Source of the DNA: Kangiella sp. HZ709
Lineage (GTDB): Bacteria; Pseudomonadota; Gammaproteobacteria; Enterobacterales; Kangiellaceae
Assembly (NCBI RefSeq): GCF_009674675.1
Contig: NZ_WKJC01000002.1
Span: 372,001-436,000, forward strand
Length of the DNA: 64,000 bases
Direction: 5' to 3'
How positions within the stretch are numbered: position 1 is the stretch's first letter; the number at the start of each line of letters is the position of its first letter. Shown here one piece after another: positions 53,836-63,282 of the stretch. The notes under the pieces were generated by a model. The model was not told the DNA's origin, did no database searches, and was given only the letters and a program-made list of their open reading frames with translations. A program made the translations under genes and the position numbers.

Positions 53836-54174
53836 ATGAAATTATTTACAAGTTTAGTTGCTTTATCAGTTTTAAGTGTTGCAAGTTTCACTGCAGATGC
53901 AGGACACCGAGGCAAGTTAATTATTAACAATGATGCCAAAAATTCTGTGGCTGCGGGTGGCGAAGTTTTAGCTGCAAGCGCCTCTGTTGGATGGGATGGC
54001 GCTAACGGTTCTTTACTTTATATGTCAGGTCAAAGAGCACATGCAGGTTCTGTTATCGTTAATGGATGCCCTTGTCGTAAAAAGACTGTGGTGAAAAATA
54101 AAAGCCGTGACGCCATGGCAATTGGCGCAGCTTCAGCAGGCTCTGTAGTTCTTAACTCAGGTTACGGTTACTAA
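53836..54174 (+). CDS. Small secreted Cys-Pro-Cys protein, copy 2
   Basis: 112 residues, same length as copy 1, 23 bp after it. Signal peptide MKLFTSLVALSVLSVASFTADA. The C-terminal 50 residues (from RAHAGSVIVNGCPCRKK on) are almost identical to copy 1; the middle (LAASASVGWDGANGSLLYMSGQ) has diverged. The DNA has diverged at third positions, so it is an old duplication kept under selection. Probably a second subunit of the same structure (as CsgA/CsgB are). Confidence 0.72.
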   Translation: MKLFTSLVALSVLSVASFTADAGHRGKLIINNDAKNSVAAGGEVLAASASVGWDGANGSLLYMSGQRAHAGSVIVNGCPCRKKTVVKNKSRDAMAIGAASAGSVVLNSGYGY

Positions 54175-54197
54175 GAATCCGCTTTTTTAAAAATTAG

Positions 54198-54220
54198 TTG
54201 CCCTCTAACTCTGAGGGCAA
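54198..54220. other. Intercistronic hairpin
   Basis: TTGCCCTC and GAGGGCAA with a 7-base loop, directly after the second small-protein gene, without a T-run. Such hairpins often leave 5' transcripts of abundant subunits more stable than downstream secretion genes (inference). Confidence 0.5.
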
Positions 54221-54262
54221 TAACTGGTCACTACCAGGCATGAAAAACATCAGGAGGTTTAT

Positions 54263-54658
54263 ATGACTATTCACAATAACTTTTCTCTTTATGGAAGAAG
54301 AACCGTCAAGTTGACGTTGAGGTCGATGGGCTTGCTGATTGTTTTTCATGCATTTTTATTATCGCCATCGTCTGTTTTTGCAGAGTCCAGCCGCTACAAA
54401 GCAAAAGGCTTGAGCCAATCATCGGTTAATTTTTATAATCGCTATGGCGCGGATCTTGTGAACTGGCAATATATTCGAGCAGATATAGTCGGGCAAGTAA
54501 AAAAAGCTATGCGCGAAGGTAAGGATGTGCTTGGCGAACTAGACGATTACGTGGTCACGAATGCTAGTGGCAGTGTGTTTATTCTTCCGGGTGTAGACGC
54601 AGATGAGTTAACCATCATCAATGATGGTTCAGGTAACCCGATCGCAATAAAGCGTTAG
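54263..54658 (+). CDS. Small exported protein of unknown function in the CsgG-like locus
   Basis: 131 residues with AGGAGG before the ATG. A long N-region and signal peptide (about 20-40, LIVFHAFLLSPSSVFAES). The mature part begins SSRYKAKGLSQSSVNFYNRYG, with a charged helical middle (VGQVKKAMREGKDVLGELDDYV) and a beta-rich C terminus (DADELTIINDGSGNPIAIKR). It could be a periplasmic accessory such as CsgE/CsgF-like or HfaA-like, but no family signature is visible. Followed by the CsgG-like gene after 30 bp. Confidence 0.62.
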   Translation: MTIHNNFSLYGRRTVKLTLRSMGLLIVFHAFLLSPSSVFAESSRYKAKGLSQSSVNFYNRYGADLVNWQYIRADIVGQVKKAMREGKDVLGELDDYVVTNASGSVFILPGVDADELTIINDGSGNPIAIKR

Positions 54659-54688
54659 TTTTATATTTTAACTGGTTAGTGAACAATT

Positions 54689-56050
54689 ATGGATAATATG
54701 TTTAAAAAAGGATTATTAATTACTGCAACAAGCATCTTTTTTAGTGGCTGTGCAGTACAGAAAAGCTCGGTAGACTTCACAGAAACATTGGACTTTCCAC
54801 GTCCAACTCGCACAGTGATGACAGATTACATAGGATGTTTTGGCGACATGTTAAGTGAGTATCGCTTTGCATCAGGTAATGGTCGTGTTGAACCTCTTCG
54901 TATCGCTGTGGTATCAGTCAAAGACCAAACAGCCATTTCAACAGTACAATACCCGAATAGTGAAATCCCTAATAATTTTACTGATATGGCGTTAAGTATT
55001 GCCTCTAAAATTGGTGGTCCTGTTCGCTTAGTGCATATCCCTAAAGACGAAGAAATTGTAACCTCTTATCAATACGGCGCAACTCCGGGTAAAAAAACAC
55101 CTTACTTTGATAATTTTGCCATGAGTCATTATCGCGCAGATACTATTCAGATTTATGGAGCATTAACTGAGTATGATCGCTTTATTAAAAACCAACGAAG
55201 AACTCGTGATGGTTCTTTTGAAGTTGGCGGTGGCTCTGGGGAGACTGAAATAGATTTTAGTCGTTTTGATGACAAAAACACGGCCCGCATGACTATGGAC
55301 TTTTATACTAGTCATGGTTTTGTAGGCGACATTGTTAATCATAGCAGCTCCACTAATACCATTAAGCTTCATCAGCAAGGTAAAGATCGAAGTTACGGTT
55401 TAAGTATTGATGGCAATAGTATTGGCTATGCTGCTTCTAGCTCATTAGTCGATGCGCGTCATAAAGCAATCCGGTTATTGGTTGAAATGGGTTTAATAGA
55501 AACCTTGGGCAAATATGAATATGTCCCCTACTGGAAATGCATGCCCAATTCGAACAATACCCAATTTATCAAGTTTAAACAGTTTTTAGGCGGTCATGAA
55601 GTTATTAATTTTGCAGATATGGACAAGTTTGTAACCGCCCCCGATGCACCTATCATAAAAAATGATAAAACCTATATTGATAAGCGTGACCGTGATTTGA
55701 TGATGGCGGTGAAAGCAAATTTTGAATACGCTGAATACATCAATGAAGGTATTCGCCAACATGCAGTACGCCCTATTGATGATGATATGATTACTATCAG
55801 CTCAAATGGTCAAATCCATCAGGTAGCATTTCCAAATAGAAAAAACCTAGTAGAAGGTATGGCAAAACTATTCCATAAAAACATTGGATATTATGTCAAT
55901 ATGAAGGTGCCTCAGGTAATCGATGACTTACATCGCAAATTCATCGAGCAAGGTGTTTTAGACGAGTATGATGATAAATATAGTGCTAATATGTATCTTG
56001 CATTATGGCTTCACGCGCCAGTACGTAAAAATTCGCGTTGGGTTTATTAG
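54689..56050 (+). CDS. CsgG/HfaB-like outer-membrane lipoprotein with a C-terminal extension
   Basis: 453 residues. Lipobox IFFSGCAV with lipidated Cys near residue 22. Residues about 45-285 follow the CsgG/HfaB order: PLRIAVVSVKDQT, MALSIASKIGG, IYGALTEYDRFIK, a stretch with a Gly-rich segment (VGGGSGETE) where the transmembrane hairpins would be, then ARHKAIRLLVEMGLIETLGKYEYVPYWKC. CsgG itself is about 277 residues, so the remaining about 165 residues (from about 288) form an extra soluble domain, with ITISSNGQIHQVAFPNR. It would be the export pore for the preceding small proteins. The fold assignment is by motif order, not alignment. Confidence 0.65.
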   Translation: MDNMFKKGLLITATSIFFSGCAVQKSSVDFTETLDFPRPTRTVMTDYIGCFGDMLSEYRFASGNGRVEPLRIAVVSVKDQTAISTVQYPNSEIPNNFTDMALSIASKIGGPVRLVHIPKDEEIVTSYQYGATPGKKTPYFDNFAMSHYRADTIQIYGALTEYDRFIKNQRRTRDGSFEVGGGSGETEIDFSRFDDKNTARMTMDFYTSHGFVGDIVNHSSSTNTIKLHQQGKDRSYGLSIDGNSIGYAASSSLVDARHKAIRLLVEMGLIETLGKYEYVPYWKCMPNSNNTQFIKFKQFLGGHEVINFADMDKFVTAPDAPIIKNDKTYIDKRDRDLMMAVKANFEYAEYINEGIRQHAVRPIDDDMITISSNGQIHQVAFPNRKNLVEGMAKLFHKNIGYYVNMKVPQVIDDLHRKFIEQGVLDEYDDKYSANMYLALWLHAPVRKNSRWVY

Positions 56051-56058
56051 AGTTTAGA

Positions 56059-56796
56059 TTATTTCTGATTCACATCGGCCAGGGAAGCGATCTCATATTG
56101 CTTTCCCTGATACGCTATTAGCAAACTGTCTTCTAAGATATCAATCACCCTCACTCCATTCGATAGTTTCTCTCCTATCCCTAATGCTTTACCGTTTAAC
56201 ATGACAAATCTATCATCAGGCTTATCTGCATAGACATGAGAACTATAACGCAATGCTGGCAAGTTAGAATAGTTCTGTTTTTCTATAGTTAATGGGTCAA
56301 TCACTGGTCTTGACTTTGCTGTCGTATTTTTAGCGGTATCAGTTACCTTGCTCCGTTGATTAATAACTTCTGTTTTCGAATTCTTCACAGTACGTTTTTC
56401 TATTTTTGTAACCACTGGTTTTTTAAGCTGTATTGGTTTAGTTTCTACCGTTAATCCATTGCTCGAGCTTACGGCAGAAGTATTAGCAACTTCTATCGTC
56501 GTTTTATTACTATTAATTTGAGAATTAGGCAGCTCTTGATTAGCCAGTGTGGGTTGCCTTGAACTGGTCGGTATCTGAGCAATATTTTCAATTGCATTAG
56601 AGTCTTGTTGTGTAGCGTTATATATAAAATAGCCAATAATGGCCAACACAATAACACTCAAAATTACTACTGCTAATTTCCAATAATTAAAACTATCTTG
56701 TTCAAAATCTGCATGATAATGCTGACTTTGTAAATCAGGAATCGAGCTATCATTTTCAGATTCTTTTTTCTTTAGGGCTTCTAATAAATAAGACAT
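56059..56796 (-). CDS. General secretion pathway protein B (GspB/ExeB-like)
   Basis: 245 residues. MSYLLEALKKKESE is the family N terminus, then one membrane helix (about 39-62), a low-complexity periplasmic linker, and the C-terminal GspB domain (about 170-245, LNGKALGIGEKLSNGVRVIDIL). GspA-GspB use ATP to help assemble the type II secretin through peptidoglycan. The start overlaps the gspA stop by one base. Confidence 0.9.
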   Translation of the reverse strand: MSYLLEALKKKESENDSSIPDLQSQHYHADFEQDSFNYWKLAVVILSVIVLAIIGYFIYNATQQDSNAIENIAQIPTSSRQPTLANQELPNSQINSNKTTIEVANTSAVSSSNGLTVETKPIQLKKPVVTKIEKRTVKNSKTEVINQRSKVTDTAKNTTAKSRPVIDPLTIEKQNYSNLPALRYSSHVYADKPDDRFVMLNGKALGIGEKLSNGVRVIDILEDSLLIAYQGKQYEIASLADVNQK

Positions 56797-58490
56797 TAGC
56801 GCCCTCCTAACTCATCAACTGGCAACTGAAGCATAGGAATATTATCAACGGTTAAATTATTAATCATCATGACAGTATGTTTACCGACAACACCATCACT
56901 AACTAATCCGCTTTGCTTTTGGAACTGCTCAACCCAGTCTTGTACCTTGGCATTATAACTTCGTGTTAAAGGTGAAGAGCCTTCAATTTTCTTAATAGAG
57001 TCTAGCAGCCAATTTAGCGAAGATCCTCGCGCACCAAGCGCAATAGCATCATTCATACCCTTAGGTTTTTTCCAAAACAATTGATATTCACCGGTCCAAA
57101 TTGGGTTCAGCTTAGCCCTATCAATAGTCACCTGATTAGTACCAAATTGTAATTGAGCATCTGTTTTATTGAGCGCTGTTAAAACCCCCCAGTAGGTTCC
57201 TGTGTTTCCAGATTGGAACTTTAAATTGACAGGTCGGTTTAATTTTTCTAAAAAATCCCATCCAGTAAATCCTTGATCACACTCAAGAGTATAGTTTTTT
57301 ACAAACTCACATGCCTCACCGGATTGAAAAGGGATATATTCGATTCCCCATAATGCCAATAAATTTTGCGTCGCTAATGATCCTGTTCTATCCCAGCTTT
57401 GTTGGTTCCAAAAGTCATTGGCTAATTTTTCGGGGGCAGACTTGGTAAGCTGCGCCTGCAATGCTTGCTCTTTTTCCGCAAGCTGCTGTTGCAGCTGTTG
57501 CTTTTCAGCAGCTTGTTGCGCCAATAACTCTGCTTTTTCTTTCTCTTGATTAGTTTGATAGTAACTAAAGCTAAACCAGGCTAACGCTATAACAGAAGCT
57601 AAGGCCAGCCAGCGTAATGGAGACCACTTGGGAGCTAGGCCACTAAAAGATTTAGTTGAACTTATGCTGGCACTTTTAATTTTTTGACCTAAAACTTCTT
57701 GTGCAGCTTTCTGAACAATTTTGTCGCTCACCTGATGTTGGCTTTCTGAAAAAGCGCCGAGCATAGCTCTATCACTAATGACATTAATTAAACGCGGTAC
57801 ACCTTGACTATTTCTATGAATCGCTTGTACAGATTTTTTCGTGAACACTGGGCGATTTACTCCAGCAATTCGCAAGCGATGCTCTAAATAAGCTTTAGTT
57901 TCAGTTAAGGATAAAGGTCGCAAGTGATAACGCGCAGTAATTCTTTGTGCTAGCTGACGTAACTCTTTTTTCGCTAACAACTCTTGCAGCTCTGGCTGAC
58001 CAATTAAAATGATTTGTAAGAATTTTTTCTTATTCGTTTCCAAGTTAGTTAATAAACGAATCTGCTCTAGCACATCAACGCTTAAGTTTTGTGCTTCATC
58101 GATCATTAATACCGTATTTAAGCCTTTGGCTTCCGACTTAATTAAATAGTTAGTCAATAAATCCGTGAAAACTTTAAGACTATCTTCATTTTTGTCATAT
58201 AGAATACCCAGCTCATCGCACATGGTTGCCATCAGTTCTATGGCATTCAGCTTTGGATTTAAGATATAAGCAAGACGAACATCATCTGGAAGTTGCTCTA
58301 ATAAGCAGCGGCAAACCGTCGTTTTTCCGGTTCCCACTTCTCCTGTAAGCAAAACAAAGCCACCGCCTTTGCCAATCCCATAGAGCAAATGCGCTAAGGC
58401 ATCACGATGCCTCTCGCTCATAAAAAGATAGCGCGGATCAGGAGAAATAGTGAACGGGTTCTCTTTTAACCCAAAAAAATCGTTATACAT
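56796..58490 (-). CDS. GspA/ExeA family AAA ATPase with peptidoglycan-binding domain
   Basis: 564 residues. N-terminal AAA domain: FGLKENPFTISPDPRYL then Walker A TGEVGTGKTTVCR near residue 50, and Walker B LMIDEAQNL near 124. A membrane helix lies about 293-310, a coiled coil near 315-350, and a C-terminal peptidoglycan-binding domain at about 500-560 (WVEQFQKQSGLVSDGVVG). Paired with GspB for secretin assembly in type II secretion. Divergent from the DUF4124 gene. Confidence 0.93.
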   Translation of the reverse strand: MYNDFFGLKENPFTISPDPRYLFMSERHRDALAHLLYGIGKGGGFVLLTGEVGTGKTTVCRCLLEQLPDDVRLAYILNPKLNAIELMATMCDELGILYDKNEDSLKVFTDLLTNYLIKSEAKGLNTVLMIDEAQNLSVDVLEQIRLLTNLETNKKKFLQIILIGQPELQELLAKKELRQLAQRITARYHLRPLSLTETKAYLEHRLRIAGVNRPVFTKKSVQAIHRNSQGVPRLINVISDRAMLGAFSESQHQVSDKIVQKAAQEVLGQKIKSASISSTKSFSGLAPKWSPLRWLALASVIALAWFSFSYYQTNQEKEKAELLAQQAAEKQQLQQQLAEKEQALQAQLTKSAPEKLANDFWNQQSWDRTGSLATQNLLALWGIEYIPFQSGEACEFVKNYTLECDQGFTGWDFLEKLNRPVNLKFQSGNTGTYWGVLTALNKTDAQLQFGTNQVTIDRAKLNPIWTGEYQLFWKKPKGMNDAIALGARGSSLNWLLDSIKKIEGSSPLTRSYNAKVQDWVEQFQKQSGLVSDGVVGKHTVMMINNLTVDNIPMLQLPVDELGGR

Positions 58491-58621
58491 GCAACCTCAT
58501 ATCTTGATCATCAATTGTTGTTTTGTTTATTCAAGATGCTTTGATAATATACCTATACAAAGCAAGACTATATAGAGTTTAACTCTAGATTAAAACCCTA
58601 ACACATGGAGCTCTGCCTAGC

Positions 58622-59164
58622 ATGAAACACTTTTGGTTGATTTTATCGATTCTTAGTATCAGCTTTTTATCAACTTCTCTCGAAGCCGGTAAAATTTATA
58701 AGTGGAAAGATAAGAATGGTAAAATACACTTTTCAGATAAACCACCAAGAGATGAGTCCGTAAAAACAGAATCTAAAACCATTGAAGAGCTTAATACGAT
58801 TGTTGGCAAACCACGTTCAAATGATTCAGGTAGCAAGATTTCCTCAACAAATGAATCAACTACTCAAGCTACGTCTAATAGTCGAATCAGCACGAAGCAG
58901 CGCTCTAAAAATGGACTTTCTGAAGCTGACTGTAAGCGTTCTGTAGCTAATACCCGTAACGCCATTCCACAACTGAAACAAGAGCTACTCGCAACTGCTG
59001 GTAATAATCCAATGACCCAAGCCTTATTGGAAGAGTTAGATAGTCAAATGGCCACCGAGCTCACCGTAGAGAAATGTTTAACTAGTAACGGTAACGATGC
59101 TAAAAGTTATAAATGTATGGTCACCACCACCAATATCATGCGCTGCTTAGATAAGATGATGTAA
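58622..59164 (+). CDS. DUF4124 domain exported protein
   Basis: 180 residues. Signal peptide (LILSILSISFLSTSLEA), then the DUF4124 signature KIYKWKDKNGKIHFSDKPP (residues about 23-41), a Ser/Thr-rich linker, and a helical C terminus with Cys at SEADCKRS, EKCLTS, YKCMVT and MRCLDKM. Family function is unknown; periplasmic. The stop is 3 bp from the cca start, so they are cotranscribed. Confidence 0.86.
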   Translation: MKHFWLILSILSISFLSTSLEAGKIYKWKDKNGKIHFSDKPPRDESVKTESKTIEELNTIVGKPRSNDSGSKISSTNESTTQATSNSRISTKQRSKNGLSEADCKRSVANTRNAIPQLKQELLATAGNNPMTQALLEELDSQMATELTVEKCLTSNGNDAKSYKCMVTTTNIMRCLDKMM

Positions 59165-59166
59165 CT

Positions 59167-60402
59167 GTGGAATTTTACTTAGTTGGCGGAGCTGTTCGAG
59201 ATGAGCTATTAGGCATAGCAGTCAAAGATAAAGATTATCTAGTAGTCGGTTCCAGTCCAAAGGAAATGCTTGCCAAAGGTTTTAAAGAAGTCGGTAAAGA
59301 TTTCCCTGTTTTTCTTCATCCAAAAACTGGCGAAGAATATGCGTTAGCCAGAACTGAAAGGAAGTCTGGCAAGGGCTATAAAGGCTTTAGCGTCGATTTT
59401 TCGCCAGAAATTACCATCGAGCAAGATCTTATTCGACGTGATTTAACCATTAACGCCATTGCCAGATCTGATGATGGTACTTTAATTGATCCTTTTAATG
59501 GTCAACAAGATATTCAGTCTAAAACACTTAGGCATGTCTCCCCGGCCTTTGCTGAAGATCCTTTACGTGTATTAAGAGTGGCCCGCTTTGCCGCCCGCTT
59601 TTATCATCTCGGCTTTAATGTTGCTACTGAAACATTAGAGCTCATGACACGACTGGCAGAATCAGAAGTATCTGAACTAACGCCAGAAAGAGTATGGCAA
59701 GAAACTCAAAGAGCCTTAGAAACTGATTCACCTTGGATTTACTTTGAAGTGTTACGCGAGTGCGGTGCTTTAAAAGTGTTAATACCAGAATTGGATAAAT
59801 TATGGGGGATTCCCAACCCTGAAAAGTGGCACCCCGAAATTGATACAGGGATCCACACTATGATGGTGCTTGAGCAAGCCGCGAAAAAAACTCAAGATCC
59901 AGTGGTTCGTTTTGCCGCCCTATTTCATGACTTAGGAAAAGGTGAAACTCCACCTGAAGAGTGGCCGCACCATAAAGGTCATGAAGCTTCTGGGGTGCCA
60001 GTGATTGAAAACGTCTGTAAACGGTTAAAAATACCGAAAGAGTATCAAAAGCTCGCGGCGCAAGTTTCTCGCTATCACCTGCATTGTCATAAGATGTTTG
60101 AACTGCGACCAAATACCGTTTTGAAAGTCTTAAAAGGACTGAAGGCTTACCGCAATCCTGATTTCTTAAAACAATTTATTACCAGCTGTGAAGCTGATTT
60201 TAATGGTCGTCTAAACAACGAAGAAAAGCCTTACCCGCAAGGAGAATTTTTAAGGCAGTGTTATCAAGTCACTAAAAGTCTAAACACTCAAGCGTTAATC
60301 GATAAAGGCTATATTGGCAAGCAACTTGGGGAAGAGATTGATAAAGAGAGAGTTACTCAAATTAAAAGCATAAAATTGAACTTCCAGGCTTTTGACGTAT
60401 GA
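59167..60402 (+). CDS. cca: CCA tRNA nucleotidyltransferase with HD domain
   Basis: 411 residues from GTG 59167. Nucleotidyltransferase head YLVGGAVRDELLGIAVKDKDYLVVG with the DxD pair, then RRDLTINAIA, and an HD phosphohydrolase domain (ALFHDLGKGET near 258; HHKGHEASG). This is the E. coli-like three-activity type that adds CCA to tRNA and removes 2',3'-cyclic phosphate; length is normal. Confidence 0.96.
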   Translation: MEFYLVGGAVRDELLGIAVKDKDYLVVGSSPKEMLAKGFKEVGKDFPVFLHPKTGEEYALARTERKSGKGYKGFSVDFSPEITIEQDLIRRDLTINAIARSDDGTLIDPFNGQQDIQSKTLRHVSPAFAEDPLRVLRVARFAARFYHLGFNVATETLELMTRLAESEVSELTPERVWQETQRALETDSPWIYFEVLRECGALKVLIPELDKLWGIPNPEKWHPEIDTGIHTMMVLEQAAKKTQDPVVRFAALFHDLGKGETPPEEWPHHKGHEASGVPVIENVCKRLKIPKEYQKLAAQVSRYHLHCHKMFELRPNTVLKVLKGLKAYRNPDFLKQFITSCEADFNGRLNNEEKPYPQGEFLRQCYQVTKSLNTQALIDKGYIGKQLGEEIDKERVTQIKSIKLNFQAFDV

Positions 60403-60908
60403 AGTTTTGCATCGCATTATTAACTCTTATGGTGTCTAATAATTTAAATGCTTTAGAAAGAGGTTGGTATGTTCATACTCATAATAATGAGTATGCAGTA
60501 ATCATCGAATCCAATCAAACTTCCTCGATGAACATAAAAGATGCTTTAATATCAATTTCTCCTAAAGTTTGCTTAAAACACTTTCGCATAGGCTATCAAT
60601 TAGATAAAGATATTGAACTACAAAGTGAACTGCATGCCTTTTTATTAAAAAATCATTCAAAGCTGTATTCAGAAGCATTAGATTCTACAGGTAATATGCA
60701 TAACCCCAAAGTAATAGCTCTCCACCAAGCATTTAATAAAGCTCTATTATCTACGTCTTTAGTCAGCAAATTAAACTCAGCTCTTAGCGCGCGAAACGAG
60801 CAAATATTATCTGTGAGCTTTGAGAAATTCACTGTCAATAAAAGTGCGGCTAATACTCAATTTAATGCAATTGTTTGGCTTTCAACAGATGCTTGTAGTG
60901 AACACTAA
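60399..60908 (+). CDS. Exported protein of unknown function downstream of cca
   Basis: 169 residues. The ATG overlaps the cca stop (ATGA), so translation is coupled. Signal peptide MKFCIALLTLMVSNNLNA. The mature part has two Cys (SPKVCLKHF and STDACSEH), which could form one disulfide, and no recognised domain. Convergent with uppP. Function not recognised. Confidence 0.7.
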   Translation: MKFCIALLTLMVSNNLNALERGWYVHTHNNEYAVIIESNQTSSMNIKDALISISPKVCLKHFRIGYQLDKDIELQSELHAFLLKNHSKLYSEALDSTGNMHNPKVIALHQAFNKALLSTSLVSKLNSALSARNEQILSVSFEKFTVNKSAANTQFNAIVWLSTDACSEH

Positions 60909-60919
60909 TATTAAGAGCC

Positions 60920-61744
60920 CTAAGACAAGAAAAACAACCCAAACAAACCTATTCCTAAGGCTATTCGATACCAAACAAATGGCATAAAGCCAATTCGCTC
61001 AAGCCACTTTAAGAATAAGTGGATACAGGCAAAAGCGCTTACTGCTGAAACCACAACGCCTAAAATTAAAAAGCTCCAATCAAAGTGAGCACCTTCGCTT
61101 ACCAATTGATAGCCTTTTAAACCACCAGGTAAAACAATGGCGGGAATGGATAAAAGAAAAGAATAGCGAGCTGCGGCAGTTCTTGTAAAACCTAATAAAG
61201 CTGCAGCGGTCATGGTGACACCAGAGCGTGAAGTACCAGGGATAAGCGCTAAAGCTTGCGCACCACCAATCACAAAAACGTCTTTCCATGACAATTGGTA
61301 TTCATCTTTTAACTCTTCTGCTTTAGCACTTTTATATCTTTTGTCTGCAACCGCTAATAGCAAACCAAAGACTATTGTGGTGGTAGCAATTACTGGTATC
61401 GCGCGTAAATAATTGTCCACTATATCAAAAGCTTCTAAAAACAAACCAAATAAGCCTACGGGTATAGTGCCTAGAATTACTGCCCAAGCTAAACGCGAGT
61501 TAGGCGTATGGTTGCCTTTAAAGGTTGAACCAAACCATGCACTAATCATGGCGGCCACTTCTTTCCTAAAGTAAACCAATACCGCAGTCAAAGTACCCAC
61601 GTGCACTGCCACATCGAAGGCCAATCCTTGATCTTGCCAACCCAAAATTTTCGAGGTCAAAATTAAATGGGCTGAACTTGAAACTGGTAAAAATTCAGTT
61701 AAGCCTTGAACTAATGCTAAAAATATTGCTTGCAGCCAATCCAT
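60920..61744 (-). CDS. uppP: Undecaprenyl-diphosphatase UppP (BacA)
   Basis: 274 residues with eight or so membrane helices. Family motifs [14 protein letters not shown] near residue 15-28 and [16 protein letters not shown] near 170 carry the catalytic Glu, Ser and Arg. It recycles the lipid carrier for cell-wall synthesis and can give bacitracin resistance when abundant. Last gene of a folM-like/midA/90-residue/uppP run. Confidence 0.96.
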   Translation of the reverse strand: MDWLQAIFLALVQGLTEFLPVSSSAHLILTSKILGWQDQGLAFDVAVHVGTLTAVLVYFRKEVAAMISAWFGSTFKGNHTPNSRLAWAVILGTIPVGLFGLFLEAFDIVDNYLRAIPVIATTTIVFGLLLAVADKRYKSAKAEELKDEYQLSWKDVFVIGGAQALALIPGTSRSGVTMTAAALLGFTRTAAARYSFLLSIPAIVLPGGLKGYQLVSEGAHFDWSFLILGVVVSAVSAFACIHLFLKWLERIGFMPFVWYRIALGIGLFGLFFLS

Positions 61745-61768
61745 ACATATTCTCGATTGTTGTTAGTA

Positions 61769-62041
61769 TTAATTTAGATACTTTTCTATCCCAATGTAAA
61801 AGCCATAGACCATAACTTGCAAAAAGATAATAAACCAAAACCAAGCACCAAAACCCATAGCTTTTTCAGTGAAAGTCTCTAGCTTTTTATTACGCCAAAC
61901 TAGCACTACAGAAATAGCTGTAGATATCGATGAAACCAATAACAAGATCCCCCACCAAGGCAAGTCATCTTTTGCTGCAAAGGCTGTATCAGGGGTAAGC
62001 GTGATACAAAGGATTAATAATATCCAGCTAAGTTTTTTCAT
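61769..62041 (-). CDS. Small membrane protein of unknown function
   Basis: 90 residues. The N-terminal helix SWILLILCITLTPDTAFAA looks like a signal peptide, followed by two membrane segments (about 30-48 and 66-84). The start overlaps the stop of the MidA-type gene by 4 bases (ATGA). Function not recognised. Confidence 0.7.
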   Translation of the reverse strand: MKKLSWILLILCITLTPDTAFAAKDDLPWWGILLLVSSISTAISVVLVWRNKKLETFTEKAMGFGAWFWFIIFLQVMVYGFYIGIEKYLN

Positions 62042-63282
62042 AATCGGTATAATTGGTTGTCTAGAGAAAAACCTTTCAAGTCAATATCAAGATCGGCATC
62101 AATCGCTTTTGAGAAGGCTAAGACTTTGCAAGTTTCGCCCATTTCTTCCGGCAGTAACAATTGCTTTAGTTGCTGCCCTATTTTTAAGCTCGCCATTGTA
62201 TCAGAAGTAACTTCTGACTCCATCATTTGTTGTGCTAAACCCTCAATTCCAGCCGCTAATAAATACATCGATTGGGTGCTATAGCCCAGCAGGTTAGCTT
62301 TTACTCCATCGGCGGCCAAGGCTGCTTGAGTAAAATTAACCGAGCTAGTAATGTCTTGCAAACCCAGCAAATGCAATGGATTATCGGTTTTATGATGGCG
62401 ATAATATTGCTGCAATGTACCGCCAGCACGTGAGCTATTGAATAACTCATCTTCAGAATGACCATAATCCACAATAAAGATAACCGCTCGCTGACAAGCT
62501 TCTACTAACGATTTAATCCAGCCTGAAAGCTGTCCTCGATGCTCAAATTTATGTCCGTGCTCACAAACCTTCGGTAATGAGTATGTATCATCCTGCCATT
62601 CAAAAGCAAAGCCATCGTCAGTTACCGTTACTTGCGCTTTTTCTACACTAGAGTTCTTATCTGAGCCATTATTAATCATTAAATCAACAGGAATGGCATC
62701 TGCAACTTCGTTTGCAAAAATCACTCCCTCAAAATTTCTAGGTAATGTTTCGAGCCAAGTGACTCTATCAATTAAATGCGGCAACTTTTCTTGAATAAGC
62801 GCAACTTGTCTAGCTCTTAATTCCGCAGAAACTTCGAGAATATAATAGTTTTGCGGTAATTGATTTTCCTTTTCAAGTTGCCGCAAACAATCCACACAAA
62901 AAATACCGCTACCCGCGCCCAATTCTAAAATGTTTGATTGAGTTTGCTGAAAAACTTGCATGAATTCTTGAGCAAAGGATTGAGCAAATAATGCAGAGAT
63001 TTCTGGAGCTGTGACAAAATCACCGCCGGAGCCAAATTTCTGGTTACCTGAAGCATAGTAGCCCAACCCGGTTTGATATAACGCCATCTGCATAAAATCT
63101 TGAAAATCAATTGAGCCCGACTTGATGATTTTACTGGCAATCGTTTTTGCCAATTCAAAACTAGTCTTTATCGCTAATGGCACTGCTTGCGGTAATTGTT
63201 GTCGAGCTAGCTCTTGCTGAATATAGCTTTGATAATTCTCTAGGGACTGACAAAAAGTTGGCAAGATTTTCGTTTCAAGCAT
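62038..63282 (-). CDS. SAM-dependent methyltransferase, MidA/NDUFAF7 family
   Basis: 414 residues. GYYASGNQKFGSGGDFVTAPEIS near residue 73 is the DUF185 hallmark, with SAM motif ILELGAGSGIFCVD near 119 and ANEVADAIPVDL at about 191. The mitochondrial member dimethylates an Arg of complex I; the bacterial role is unclear. The start overlaps the stop of the FolM-like gene. Confidence 0.92.
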   Translation of the reverse strand: MLETKILPTFCQSLENYQSYIQQELARQQLPQAVPLAIKTSFELAKTIASKIIKSGSIDFQDFMQMALYQTGLGYYASGNQKFGSGGDFVTAPEISALFAQSFAQEFMQVFQQTQSNILELGAGSGIFCVDCLRQLEKENQLPQNYYILEVSAELRARQVALIQEKLPHLIDRVTWLETLPRNFEGVIFANEVADAIPVDLMINNGSDKNSSVEKAQVTVTDDGFAFEWQDDTYSLPKVCEHGHKFEHRGQLSGWIKSLVEACQRAVIFIVDYGHSEDELFNSSRAGGTLQQYYRHHKTDNPLHLLGLQDITSSVNFTQAALAADGVKANLLGYSTQSMYLLAAGIEGLAQQMMESEVTSDTMASLKIGQQLKQLLLPEEMGETCKVLAFSKAIDADLDIDLKGFSLDNQLYRL

